The notes beneath the pieces are model-generated. The model made no database searches and had not been told where the DNA came from. It was given only the letters and a program-made list of their open reading frames with translations. The translations under genes and the position numbers were made by a program. A stretch of DNA of 64,000 nt from an uncultured Halomonas sp. (GTDB lineage Bacteria > Pseudomonadota > Gammaproteobacteria > Pseudomonadales > Halomonadaceae). This document shows positions 7,349 to 14,879 of the stretch, piece by piece. Position 1 is the first letter of the stretch; the number at the start of each line of letters is the position of its first letter. The DNA lies in assembly GCF_947493865.1 (NCBI RefSeq), contig NZ_CANLTC010000008.1:62001-126000 (forward strand), read 5' to 3'.

Positions 7349-8163
7349 ACCTGCAAGACGCACCACTCGGTCACACCGCGGAATATCCGGAACGCTACGA
7401 CCCGGCGCTGTTGTTTGCCATTCCTCGGGCCGCCAATCGTGCGCCGCTGGGCATCGATGCGGCCAGCTTGCCCTTCGAGGGCGAAGACGAATGGCACGCC
7501 TTCGAACTTTCCTGGCTCGATCCGAAAGGCAAGCCAATCGTCGCCGTGGCACGCTTTCGCCTGCCGGCAAATTCGCCGAACCTGATTGAGTCGAAATCCT
7601 GGAAGCTCTATCTCAACGGCTTCAACCAGCACCGCTTTGCCAATCGTGACGAGGTGCGCCAGACCCTCGTTCATGACCTTTCTTCAGCCGCCGGCGCGGA
7701 GGTTCAGGTCACGCTACTAAACGTCGATGACGACGCACTGATGCCGCGTCGTCTGCCCGGGGAGTGCATCGACGAACTCGAGGTGGAAATCCAGGACTAT
7801 TCGCCCAATCCGGGACTATTGACCGCAAGTGACGAGATTGTCGAAGAGGCCCTGCATTCGCACCTGCTCAAATCCAACTGCCCGGTCACCGGACAGCCGG
7901 ACTGGGGCAGCGTGCTGATCCGCTATCGTGGCCCCAGAATTGACCGCGAAGGCCTGCTCAAGTACCTGGTTTCCTATCGGCAGCATCAGGATTTTCACGA
8001 GCACTGCGTCGAGCATATATTCACCGATCTGATGGCTCGGGTGCGCCCGGAGAGACTGCTGGTGCTGGCCCGCTATGTGCGCCGGGGCGGGCTGGATATC
8101 AGCCCCTGGCGGGCCACCCTTGGGGAGCGGCCACCGGAACCGCTGCGGCTGGCACGACAATGA
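7345..8163 (+). CDS. queF: NADPH-dependent 7-cyano-7-deazaguanine reductase QueF
   Basis: QueF reduces preQ0 to preQ1 in queuosine tRNA modification. This is the long (two-half, YqcD-type) form of 272 residues. It shows the substrate motif ESKSWKLYLNGFNQHRF near 82-98, the nucleophile Cys179 in LKSNCPVTGQPDWG with Asp186 seven residues later, and FHEHCVEHIFTDL. The frame opens at 7312, inside the permease, but ATG 7345 overlaps the permease stop and begins the family-typical MNLQDAPLG. The cytoplasmic enzyme is encoded at the end of the ABC exporter operon. Confidence 0.96.
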   Translation: MNLQDAPLGHTAEYPERYDPALLFAIPRAANRAPLGIDAASLPFEGEDEWHAFELSWLDPKGKPIVAVARFRLPANSPNLIESKSWKLYLNGFNQHRFANRDEVRQTLVHDLSSAAGAEVQVTLLNVDDDALMPRRLPGECIDELEVEIQDYSPNPGLLTASDEIVEEALHSHLLKSNCPVTGQPDWGSVLIRYRGPRIDREGLLKYLVSYRQHQDFHEHCVEHIFTDLMARVRPERLLVLARYVRRGGLDISPWRATLGERPPEPLRLARQ

Positions 8164-8226
8164 TGGCCTGGAGTAAAGTCTTTTTAAACGCTTAAAAATG
8201 TTCTCGTCTATTATAAGGAGTGCTGC

Positions 8227-8787
8227 ATGGAGGCAATGACGCTGCTGCACGAGCGCAACTCGATGGGCAAGTTGATGGGGCCGGCGCCGAATCGCGAACA
8301 GCTCGATATGCTTTACCGTGCTGCCCTGCGTGCACCGGATCACAAGCAGCTCACCCCCTGGCGTTTCATCGAATTCTCCGGTGAAGGCCTCGAGCGCCTG
8401 GGCAATCTTTTTGCCGAGGCGGAGCGGCAAGAAGACCCGGGTATCCCTGAAAAAAAGCTCGAAGGTGTACGAAAGAAACCGCTGCGTGCCCCCATGGTGA
8501 TCGCCGTGATCGCCAAGGTCGTACCGGACTTGCCCAAGGTGCCGCCCGTCGAGCAGGTGCTTTCCGCCGGCTGCGCCGCCCACGGCATTCTACTGGCCGC
8601 CCAGGCCCAGGGGCTTGGCGCGATGTGGCGCACAGGCCACTTCGCCTTCAACCCGACGGTACGGGAAGGCCTTGGGCTCGCTGAGCATGACGAGATCGTC
8701 GCATTTCTCTATCTCGGTCAGCCCGGCGGCCGCGACAAGCCTATCCCCGAGCGCGACCCTACTGACTTCGTCGAACGCTGGAGTTGA
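8227..8787 (+). CDS. nitroreductase family protein (YdjA-like)
   Basis: This 186-residue flavoprotein is the compact YdjA type: RAPDHKQLTPWRFIEFSGEG for FMN binding, LSAGCAAHGILLAAQAQGLGAMWRTG in the middle, and FLYLGQPGG near the C terminus. Such enzymes are FMN-dependent NAD(P)H oxidoreductases acting on nitro-compounds or quinones in vitro; the physiological substrate is usually unknown. AAGGAG six bases before ATG 8227 fixes the start. The next gene starts within a few bases of its stop, suggesting an operon. Confidence 0.9.
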   Translation: MEAMTLLHERNSMGKLMGPAPNREQLDMLYRAALRAPDHKQLTPWRFIEFSGEGLERLGNLFAEAERQEDPGIPEKKLEGVRKKPLRAPMVIAVIAKVVPDLPKVPPVEQVLSAGCAAHGILLAAQAQGLGAMWRTGHFAFNPTVREGLGLAEHDEIVAFLYLGQPGGRDKPIPERDPTDFVERWS

Positions 8788-8789
8788 TC

Positions 8790-9311
8790 ATGGCCCGGGA
8801 GATCGGCGTACCGCATCCACGTTTGTCATTACCTGCAAAAAGGCTATCGAAGGAAGGGCAGGGCGATGACCTTGCCGCCTTTCAGCGCTGGCTTGAAGAA
8901 GCCATCCCCATGGTGGGTCATCTCGGTATCACCGATATGGCCTGGCAAGGCGATACGCTCGTCTGGCATTTGCAGCTAGCGCCCAATCTCAATGACAAGG
9001 GCACCGGCTTCGGTGGTTCCCTGGCGGCCCAGACAACCCTGATCGGCTGGTGCTGGACGACGCTCTGGTTGCGTGCTCATGGTCGCGGTCAGGACGTGGT
9101 AGTGGCTACTGCCAGCCAGCGCTTTGTTGCCCCAGTGACGACCGATTACCGGCTTGAGTGCGTGCCAGAAAACGCTGACGGCCCCGAGCAGCTACGCGAA
9201 CGCCTGAACAGCAAGGGAAAAGGGCGTATCGCCTTGATCCAGCGGCTCTATGCTGGTGATACATTATGCCTGGAAGCCGAAGGCGTCTACGCCGTTCTCC
9301 CCGAGTCCTGA
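8790..9311 (+). CDS. YiiD C-terminal-type thioesterase-fold protein
   Basis: The 173-residue protein contains the hot-dog-like pattern of the YiiD C-terminal family: NDKGTGFGGSLAAQTTLIGWCWTTLWLR, then VVVATASQRFVAPVTTDYRLEC, and a terminal LEAEGVYAVL. The family is predicted to be thioesterases but has no firm substrate. A TTG six bases earlier is possible, but ATG 8790 has GGAG at the right distance. It follows the nitroreductase immediately and is the last gene before the tRNA-Ser promoter. Confidence 0.72.
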   Translation: MAREIGVPHPRLSLPAKRLSKEGQGDDLAAFQRWLEEAIPMVGHLGITDMAWQGDTLVWHLQLAPNLNDKGTGFGGSLAAQTTLIGWCWTTLWLRAHGRGQDVVVATASQRFVAPVTTDYRLECVPENADGPEQLRERLNSKGKGRIALIQRLYAGDTLCLEAEGVYAVLPES

Positions 9312-9346
9312 CTGGCCTGAAACAAGCCCAATAAAGAAAAAGTGGC

Positions 9347-9375
9347 TTGCAATCGAGGGCTTAGCTCGCTACCAT
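9347..9375 (+). promoter_or_regulatory. sigma70-like promoter of tRNA-Ser
   Basis: TTGCAA at 9347-9352 and TACCAT at 9370-9375 are separated by 17 bases, with transcription expected near 9382, about 42 bases before the mature tRNA-Ser. Nothing else in the gap could serve. Confidence 0.55.
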
Positions 9376-9423
9376 TTGCGCCGTTCTCGAGGAGCGGCAA
9401 ACGTTTCGAAAGAACCAAAATGC

Positions 9424-9511
9424 GGAGGGGTGTCCGAGTGGTCGAAGGAGCACGCCTGGAAAGTGTGTAAGTCGAAAGGCTTCGAGGGTTCGAATCCCTC
9501 CCCCTCCGCCA
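9424..9511 (+). tRNA. tRNA-Ser(GGA)
   Basis: Acceptor GGAGGGG pairs with CCCCTCC, anticodon stem CACGC/GTGTG closes loop CTGGAAA (anticodon GGA), a long variable arm follows as in all serine tRNAs, and the T arm is GAGGGTTCGAATCCCTC with encoded CCA. Its last 14 bases are duplicated at 16325-16338, marking it as the attachment site of the island to its right; the tRNA remains intact. Confidence 0.97.
9498..9511. repeat. attL core (14-bp direct repeat)
   Basis: The bases CTCCCCCTCCGCCA form the 3' end of tRNA-Ser. The identical 14-mer is found at 16325-16338, and identity stops at both edges. Integration at a tRNA 3' end regenerates the tRNA, as here. Confidence 0.8.
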
Positions 9512-9522
9512 ATTACTACTAT

Positions 9523-9549
9523 AAAGCTCTGTTTTTACAGGGCTTTTTT
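9523..9549 (+). terminator. intrinsic terminator after tRNA-Ser, supplied by the island
   Basis: AAAGCTCTGT pairs with ACAGGGCTTT around a T-rich loop and is followed by T residues. Since it lies inside the attL boundary, it came with the island and replaces the original tRNA terminator, now displaced beyond attR. Confidence 0.75.
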
Positions 9550-9644
9550 ATTATCTGAATCGCCTTCCCTACTTCCCTACCATCTACCTAGAAATGGTGC
9601 TTCCCACCGAGACCAGCCAATCCTCGGCTTCGAGTAGTTGACGC

Positions 9645-9672
9645 ACAAAAAACCCCGCTCTCGGCGGGGTTC
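9645..9672 (-). terminator. terminator of the island's small-gene operon
   Basis: On the minus strand AACCCCGC-loop-GCGGGGTT is followed by a T run (plus-strand A run at 9647-9652). It lies about 15 bases after the stop of the last small gene at 9688 and closes that operon. Confidence 0.8.
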
Positions 9673-9687
9673 GGTGGCAGACTTCGA

Positions 9688-10032
9688 TTACCGCGCGTAT
9701 GGGCTCATGGGCGCATGGCCGTGGTTGGTGACCGCTGTTGGCCTGTCTGCGGGCTCGGTGTGGGTTCGGTAGAACCCGACCTGGGACTCCGGCACCTCGA
9801 TGATATCGCCCGGGCCGTATTTGTGGTCGCCAATGATGACCAGCGTGCCGGTGACGCGCAGCCGGACATGGCCCGCTTTTGCCTTGCCGGTCGGAATGGG
9901 CTCGTCGACCACGCGAACGCTGCCCCGGAATAGCATCGGAATACTGTCGCCGTCGATCTCGAAAGTTTCGCCTTGTGCGACAGTCCTATCTTCCATCGTG
10001 ATACCCCTTGGGGCGGTTACTTGTAAAAGCAT
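9688..10032 (-). CDS. island hypothetical protein, 114 aa
   Basis: I do not recognise the family. The 114-residue product has a beta-rich middle (GETFEIDGDSIPMLFRGSVRVV, then GHVRLRVTGTLVIIGDHKYGPGDIIEVPE split by short turns) and no membrane segment. The GDHKYGPGDIIEVPES stretch resembles short sheet-forming domains in phage small proteins, but this is weak. GGAGGT lies six bases before ATG 10032, supporting real translation. It is the last gene of the minus-strand small-gene run. Confidence 0.7.
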   Translation of the reverse strand: MLLQVTAPRGITMEDRTVAQGETFEIDGDSIPMLFRGSVRVVDEPIPTGKAKAGHVRLRVTGTLVIIGDHKYGPGDIIEVPESQVGFYRTHTEPADRPTAVTNHGHAPMSPYAR

Positions 10033-10044
10033 GTTGTACCTCCG

Positions 10045-10221
10045 TTAATGCAGGATATGTTCGTGCCGCTCAGCTTGCGCCTGGGCAACGAGGGCATGGG
10101 TCAGGGCATTGGCCAGGGCCTGCTCGAAAGCGGCTTGCATGGCCGTCTGGTGGGCAGAAAGCGCCGCCTCGATCTCGTCGGACGACGCATCCGGTTCTTG
10201 GTGGATGGGGAGCATGGCCAT
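10045..10221 (-). CDS. island small protein, 58 aa
   Basis: This short frame starts at ATG 10221, directly after the stop of the preceding gene at 10222, and ends with TAA at 10045. It begins MAMLPIHQEPDASSDEIEAA and continues as an alanine/glutamine-rich, probably helical protein ending AERHEHILH. The neat fit between the neighbouring genes supports it being a real gene; no family is recognised. Confidence 0.6.
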   Translation of the reverse strand: MAMLPIHQEPDASSDEIEAALSAHQTAMQAAFEQALANALTHALVAQAQAERHEHILH

Positions 10222-10425
10222 TCAGTCTGGCAGCCCGGCGGTGTCAGTTTCGTTAAACGTCCAAATGTTGGTAGTCGGCTGCGACTCGCCGGTTTTCTTG
10301 ATAAGCCCGGCCTCGACCAGACGCTCATCAACGATCTTTGCGATAAGCGGTGCCATCTTGTCAGCCAGTTCGTCGCTGGTCAGACTGATCTCGTTAGGGC
10401 TGTTAACAACTAGTTGCTTACTCAT
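10222..10425 (-). CDS. island small protein, 67 aa
   Basis: The product begins MSKQLVVNSPNEISLTSDEL and continues with ADKMAPLIAKIVDERLVEAGLIKK, a likely helix. AGGAGGG lies nine bases before ATG 10425, so that start is chosen over the open frame extending to 10500. It overlaps the upstream gene by eight bases and touches the next one. Function unknown. Confidence 0.65.
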   Translation of the reverse strand: MSKQLVVNSPNEISLTSDELADKMAPLIAKIVDERLVEAGLIKKTGESQPTTNIWTFNETDTAGLPD

Positions 10426-10624
10426 GATGCGTGCCCTCCTGGGCGTTCGGTTGGGTTGGTGCTTCGGGTAAATGAGTGGTGTGCTTCCAGGTGCCGTCAC
10501 TCTGGCGCTCCATGGTGAAGCCAGAGCCTTTGCCTTCGGCCTCGACGATGATGTGGCTTACGTCGCCCACGGCGGGCTGCTGGGTCTCCAGACGCTCCAG
10601 GCGGCGTTCGGTTTCGCGTTTCAT
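10418..10624 (-). CDS. island small protein, 68 aa
   Basis: The 68-residue product has a charged N-terminal helix (MKRETERRLERLETQQPA) and a central IIVEAEGKGSGFTMERQSDG segment that looks like a small beta unit. Its ATG overlaps the stop of the DUF5681-like gene (ATGA), so the genes are translationally coupled. Function unknown. Confidence 0.65.
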   Translation of the reverse strand: MKRETERRLERLETQQPAVGDVSHIIVEAEGKGSGFTMERQSDGTWKHTTHLPEAPTQPNAQEGTHHE

Positions 10625-11022
10625 CGGGGCTGGCTCTCCAACAAAGATAAGCGGCGCTCCATATCGTCAATCTCGGCAATCCGGGCGACATGTCCCAGCG
10701 CGCTGACCAGTTGCGATGCCACGTCGGCAGGCACGCGACCAGCGGCGGCCTCATCCACAAGGCGACGACTGACACCAGCCAGGCCCTCGGCACCTCGCAA
10801 GTCCACGCTGATGGGCGCGGGCTGTGCTTTCAGCGGCGGCGCTATCCGGTCGAGACAAATGCGCAAGGCCACGGTGTCGCCTTCCAGCGCAAGCCCGACG
10901 GCTTTGGCCACCAGCTCGGCGCTATGCTGCTCGAATAGCTCGCGATGCTTGAGACGTGCGTCCTTGACGCCCTTGGGGCGGCCTGCCGGGTTGCCGCTCT
11001 GGCCAGGCTTGAAACGGCTCAT
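10621..11022 (-). CDS. DUF5681-like phage-associated protein
   Basis: The N terminus MSRFKPGQSGNPAGRPKG is the hallmark of the DUF5681 family, small proteins common in prophages and often beside packaging genes; their role is not established. The rest of the 133-residue protein is helical, ending in MERRLSLLESQPR. ATG 11022 is preferred over 11052 because the motif starts there and a G-rich ribosome site precedes it. It overlaps both neighbours by four bases. Confidence 0.72.
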   Translation of the reverse strand: MSRFKPGQSGNPAGRPKGVKDARLKHRELFEQHSAELVAKAVGLALEGDTVALRICLDRIAPPLKAQPAPISVDLRGAEGLAGVSRRLVDEAAAGRVPADVASQLVSALGHVARIAEIDDMERRLSLLESQPR

Positions 11023-11204
11023 GCCTGATCCCCCTCTGTTTGCATCAGGCAACGCTCATGCAATGCCACCAGCATGGCGGCGGCCATCAGGTTCCCCGCA
11101 TCGGCGGCGGCTTGAAGCTGGCGGCGGTATTCAACGATCTTTGCGGCGCTAGGGCGGATATTGCGCGATCCAGCGGGGCGACCTCCTCGGCTTTGCTCGC
11201 TCAT
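11019..11204 (-). CDS. island small protein, 61 aa
   Basis: The first gene of the small-gene operon encodes 61 residues starting MSEQSRGGRPAGSRNIRPSA, again with a GRPAGSRN patch like the N-terminal motif of the next gene, and continues with two short helices. The region upstream (11225-11280) is AT-rich and holds the likely promoter plus a direct repeat ATGTTGG at 11216-11222 and 11228-11234. Function unknown. Confidence 0.6.
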   Translation of the reverse strand: MSEQSRGGRPAGSRNIRPSAAKIVEYRRQLQAAADAGNLMAAAMLVALHERCLMQTEGDQA

Positions 11205-11439
11205 AACAGAATCCTATGTTGGGTCTAATGTTGGTATTGTACCACTTTAATAGTGTTTATCTCCAATATATCAATAGTTAAACAGCGATTTATGGCGGAT
11301 ATAAACTCCGCTTGTAGTGGTGGCGAAGTTTTCCGCCGATCTCCACCACGGCCACGGGGCTGCGCTCTGCACCTGCTCCCGGCGTGTGTATCAGGTCGGG
11401 GCTTTCTCGATGCGCTCGGGCTTGAGTACGTCTATCGCA

Positions 11440-11785
11440 GCTTTGGGGGAAATGGGGGAACTTGGGGGAACGCCAATTCCCCCAACAAAAACCGCGTGGT
11501 TGTGGGCTTCGTTGCCCTTTTGGGGGAAATGGGGGAAGTTTTTGGCTTGTGCCTGTATTCAGGCGCTCAGGAAAGAAAAAATAGGTGGGTGTCTAAAAAC
11601 TTCCCCCAAAAACACACCTAAATTCTCTACAGCCCGCGCCACACGGGGCTTTCGGCTGGGGGAAATAGTGGGGGAACATGGGGGAACGCCAATTCTGCAA
11701 TCTGCCGCTAACCCGCGTGGTTGTGGGCTTTGCGCTTTCTGCCGATGGGGGAATCGGGTTCCCCCAAAACTTCCCCCAAGGTAAC
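11440..11785. repeat. GGGGGAA repeat cluster, candidate replication origin of the island
   Basis: The 634-bp gap between the small-gene operon and the replication gene has no convincing gene. It contains about nine GGGGGAA copies on + (near 11445-11470, 11522-11537, 11658-11686, 11746-11752) and four TTCCCCC copies (11478, 11601, 11759, 11771), many 9-10 bp apart. Two longer stretches, each with GGGGGAACGCCAATTC followed later by CGCGTGGTTGTGGGCTT, are repeated about 215 bp apart. Iteron-like repeats beside a primase-like gene suggest an origin; this is inference. Confidence 0.5.
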
Positions 11786-11791
11786 CACGCA

Positions 11792-11820
11792 CAAAAAAGC
11801 CCCGGCGACTGCCAGGGCTC
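11792..11820 (-). terminator. terminator after the DUF3987-like gene
   Basis: On the minus strand AGCCCTGGC-AGTC-GCCGGGGCT forms a 9-bp stem followed by six Ts. It lies just beyond the stop codon of the replication gene at 11839. Confidence 0.85.
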
Positions 11821-11838
11821 TGGTCGTTTAGGATGGCG

Positions 11839-13902
11839 TTATCCCAGCTTAAGCTCCTTGGTCTTGCTATTCAGCAGCAGGTCGCCCCGGTTAATCATGC
11901 CCTCGACGATACTCCGGGCGTACTTGCTCGGCTGGGCGTTGTCCTTGAACGGGCGAACTTTCTTCACGTTCTGGACAATCTCGCGGACGGTACGGGTGCT
12001 TTTGCTATCGAATTGGCGGCGGATCACCTCGCGGGCAGCCTCCGGCCCCATCTTTTCCATGCTCGTCAATATTTCCTCGACGTGGGCAAGATTGGCCTCG
12101 ACAAGCTCGAAAGCGGCGCTAAGGTAGCTGTCCGGCACGGTAGCCATGTACGGCTTACCAGTGCTCAGGCAATCGCTCAGGTACATTACAGCGGCAATCT
12201 TCATGGCCTGAATATCAGCCTTGCCCAGCATGGATGCCATCGTCATGTCGCCATTGTTGGCGTGATACTCAAGGCGCGGCTCGATGCGGCGCTTATGGGC
12301 CACGATGGAATCATGCGCTGCCGATGAAAAGCCCACGTACTTGAGCCCATCCAGCTCGCCGCGCTCGCCCTCTGGAATCGCCCCAAGCGCGGTCATTACA
12401 GAATCCACCGCTGTCGAGAAGCGCTCACGCAAAATACTGGACGGGGCGGGATATTCATGCTTGCGCCGTCCAAGGTTGTGCGGCTCTGCAACGTACAAGA
12501 AACGCTCGGCCAGGCCGTCGCCGTCACTATTGGCCAGAACGGTGCGAATGCTGCCCGATTGGGCGAGCACAGTAATGGCGCCGTACACTTCACGCTGTAA
12601 CTTATTGCGGGTCACGCGGGCGCTGGCATGGAATTCGCCATTGAAGCCTTTAAGCGCGAGGTCGAAGTTTTTAGGCCGATCCTTCACGCCGTCGCCGAAC
12701 AGCATTTTAATGGCGCCTTGCTCGGCAGACTGTAGCCAGAAATGCCCGGTATCGGCCTCGGTCATGCCTTGCTCTATTGCCTCGGGCGTGGCGTTTGACT
12801 GCGGGTAGGCCAGTGTCCGGGGCTTGGCTTTGGCGCCGTCCTCGGCGGCTTCCTGGGCGGCCTCGATGGCCTTGGCATTGTACTTTCTCAACGCCTTGAG
12901 CCAGGGCGTCACAAAACTATTCAGCAGGCGGCTTTTTGCGGTCGCTGGTGGCTGTTCGCCCACGATATTCAGCCCGATGGGGAGACGTTCGCCGTCCCGG
13001 TATCCGGTGGTGAACGCTGTAGAAGCAATACCAGAAAAGGCACCCAGCGCGGTCATTACAGCCGTGGCCTCTGGCATCTCAGTAACGCGGGCCATATCCA
13101 GCCCCATGCGAACGATAAACGTATCCCGGCAGCTCTGCGGTATTGCGAACGTGCCGGGGCGCTTTGGCTCGTCGTCGTTGTTCCCGGATGCTTGGGCGGT
13201 CTGCTCGGGCTTGATAGGAACCACGTTGCTACGGTTTCTTGAGCGCTCACGCTGGGCCTGTTGGCGGCGCTGCTCGTCGGCTTCAATATCAGGCATCCAT
13301 GACTCCATGCGGGCGGGGTTGCGGGCTACTGGCTCGGGATTGCGCTCCAAGTGGGCGTCGATAACGTCCTTGATGGGCGCATCGGACAGCGGGCTAGGCG
13401 GCTCAATATCGCCCGGAGTGCGGGCGTCATCGCGCGCGCAATGGGCAATAACCTCTCGCAGCTCGTCGAAGCCTGGGGTGGTGGTATCCAGCAGGCCGAT
13501 GGCTGTTTCCAATAGCAGCCGGTCGGCTCGGCGCTGGGGCTGTCCGTGGTGATTGATAATCGCGGCAATCGAATCAATACCGGTTGCCGTGTCGATACCA
13601 TGATCCACATCGGCGTGCCACTCGGTCATTTCCGCCAAGTCGAAGCGGGCGCCATCGGCATCGCCCTCGTGACGCCACAGCAGGCTTCCATCATCGGCCA
13701 GGGTGGTGCCTTGCAGCAGCGTGACGGCTGTAGCGTGGGCTAGGTCATCATCCAGGCTTTGCGCCCTGAAATGGGCCACAGCGGCGGATATTGCGGGGCT
13801 TTGCGAAACAATGTCACGCGGCAGCGTGGCGCCGCCGGTGTCGATGATCCATTGGTCGGCTAGCTGGGCGAAGTCGTGGGGTTTCTGTAATGCGGTATTC
13901 AT
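11839..13902 (-). CDS. DUF3987/YfjI-like island replication protein
   Basis: The 687-residue protein has a poorly conserved, charged first third and a C-terminal two thirds like the DUF3987 (YfjI) family: ATAVMTALGAFSGIAS, then an IGLNIVGEQPPATAKSRLL segment in the place of a P-loop, and later TVLAQSGSIRTVLANSDGDG and GLAERFLYV. These proteins occur in prophages, satellites and plasmids and are thought to be primase/helicase-like. The P-loop-like segment lacks a clear GxxxxGK[ST]. ATG 13902 has GGAG eight bases upstream and is preferred over the frame opening at 13968. A terminator follows. Confidence 0.72.
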   Translation of the reverse strand: MNTALQKPHDFAQLADQWIIDTGGATLPRDIVSQSPAISAAVAHFRAQSLDDDLAHATAVTLLQGTTLADDGSLLWRHEGDADGARFDLAEMTEWHADVDHGIDTATGIDSIAAIINHHGQPQRRADRLLLETAIGLLDTTTPGFDELREVIAHCARDDARTPGDIEPPSPLSDAPIKDVIDAHLERNPEPVARNPARMESWMPDIEADEQRRQQAQRERSRNRSNVVPIKPEQTAQASGNNDDEPKRPGTFAIPQSCRDTFIVRMGLDMARVTEMPEATAVMTALGAFSGIASTAFTTGYRDGERLPIGLNIVGEQPPATAKSRLLNSFVTPWLKALRKYNAKAIEAAQEAAEDGAKAKPRTLAYPQSNATPEAIEQGMTEADTGHFWLQSAEQGAIKMLFGDGVKDRPKNFDLALKGFNGEFHASARVTRNKLQREVYGAITVLAQSGSIRTVLANSDGDGLAERFLYVAEPHNLGRRKHEYPAPSSILRERFSTAVDSVMTALGAIPEGERGELDGLKYVGFSSAAHDSIVAHKRRIEPRLEYHANNGDMTMASMLGKADIQAMKIAAVMYLSDCLSTGKPYMATVPDSYLSAAFELVEANLAHVEEILTSMEKMGPEAAREVIRRQFDSKSTRTVREIVQNVKKVRPFKDNAQPSKYARSIVEGMINRGDLLLNSKTKELKLG

Positions 13903-13993
13903 TTGCGTTGCTCCAAAGTGATTGGGCAAACGCTGGACGGGGCTCAGGTACGAAAGGCTTGCTTTCAATAACGGCGTGCATTAAAATGCAGTC

Positions 13994-14080
13994 TCTAGTT
14001 TGTTGTACCGAGCGCCCGTCACAGCGCTTGCGTTAAGAATCTCAGCCCCTACCCGCGCCAACGGGTCGGGGCGTTTTTTT
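13994..14080 (+). ncRNA. predicted small RNA opposing the island operon
   Basis: On + between two minus-strand genes there is TTGCTT (13959-13964), a 17-base spacer and TAAAAT (13982-13987), and then, about 56 bases after the -10 box, an intrinsic terminator: GCCCCTACCCG and CGGGTCGGGGC flank CGCCAA, with seven Ts at 14074-14080. Together they predict an ~87-nt transcript with no good reading frame. It could regulate the AlpA/replication genes, as short RNAs do in P4-type satellites, but target and strand logic are unproven. Confidence 0.5.
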
Positions 14081-14097
14081 GCATGCTGAATGGCGCC

Positions 14098-14307
14098 TCA
14101 CGACGCCACTTCTTGCGCTGTTTCCCACGCTTCAATATCAGAAGCGCGCCAGCGAGTGCAGCCAGGAGATAGCTTTATAGGCTTGGGGAATCGGCCTGAC
14201 TGAGCCCAGCGCCATACGGTGGCGCGGGATACTTCGAAGCGGGCGGACAGTTGCTTGTCCGTGGCCCACTGGCGGGTGTTGTTGGGCGTGATTGGGTTCG
14301 GAGTCAT
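14098..14307 (-). CDS. AlpA-family excisionase/regulator
   Basis: The 69-residue protein is an AlpA/MerR-like winged helix: WATDKQLSARFEVSRATVWRWAQSGRFPKPIKL, then CTRWRASDIEAWE. This is the standard layout of AlpA proteins, which activate integrase or excision genes in cryptic prophages and P4-like elements. It sits upstream of the replication gene on the same strand, separated by the predicted small RNA. Confidence 0.9.
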   Translation of the reverse strand: MTPNPITPNNTRQWATDKQLSARFEVSRATVWRWAQSGRFPKPIKLSPGCTRWRASDIEAWETAQEVAS

Positions 14308-14402
14308 GTCGATGCCTATGCGTTGCTTATTGGTTACACAGGCATCATGCTGGGAAGGAAATAGCCGGGCATTCCGACAGAAAAGTTTTTTATACGGGAA
14401 CG

Positions 14403-14879
14403 CTAATTCCAGGGGAGTCTGTCCCTAGCGCGCCATATCTCATGAACACGTTTTGGCGACAGCCCAACGGCCTCGGCAATCATGGCGCAGGCTGATACGC
14501 CGCGAGAACTAACCTCGTTTTCGGAGAGCTGGTAGCCTTCTTCGAGCATCGCGATCATCGTCATAACAATGGCCATGTCACGGGATTCATCCAGCGTGGA
14601 ATCCTTGCCACGGCGCGGCTTTGGCGCTTGCTCATACCCACGAATTGACGCCTGAAGAAACTCTCTTAAGCGCGGCGTGCTACGACGACCAACGGCCAAC
14701 AAATGCGCCGCTCGCCAGGCTATCGGGTCGCGTCTGGCGTCCGCCAGCAGAATCTCGATATCGCATTCTGTGATGGTTTTTCGCGCGCGCATCCTTGCTA
14801 GGGATTCACGCTCAAGCGCGGGGTCTTTTTCTTCCGTGAGTTGCCTCAATCCTTCGAGCATTAGCTTACAGTTATCCAT
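14403..14879 (-). CDS. island hypothetical protein coupled to integrase, 158 aa
   Basis: I do not recognise this 158-residue protein. It is charged and helical; the C terminus (SACAMIAEAVGLSPKRVHEIWRARD) looks like a small helix-turn-helix, so DNA binding is possible. Its start overlaps the end of the integrase gene by eight bases, so the two are probably made together, as expected for an excision or control factor. Confidence 0.65.
   Translation of the reverse strand: MDNCKLMLEGLRQLTEEKDPALERESLARMRARKTITECDIEILLADARRDPIAWRAAHLLAVGRRSTPRLREFLQASIRGYEQAPKPRRGKDSTLDESRDMAIVMTMIAMLEEGYQLSENEVSSRGVSACAMIAEAVGLSPKRVHEIWRARDRLPWN

Noticed and set aside
11253..11784. Open frames of 122 and 155 codons on + through the GGGGGAA region
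   Set aside because: Their composition follows the repeats, no ribosome site precedes them and no family pattern is seen; repeats explain them better.
11440..11785. CRISPR array
   Set aside because: Repeats are only about seven bases, spaced irregularly and on both strands, with no spacers or cas genes.
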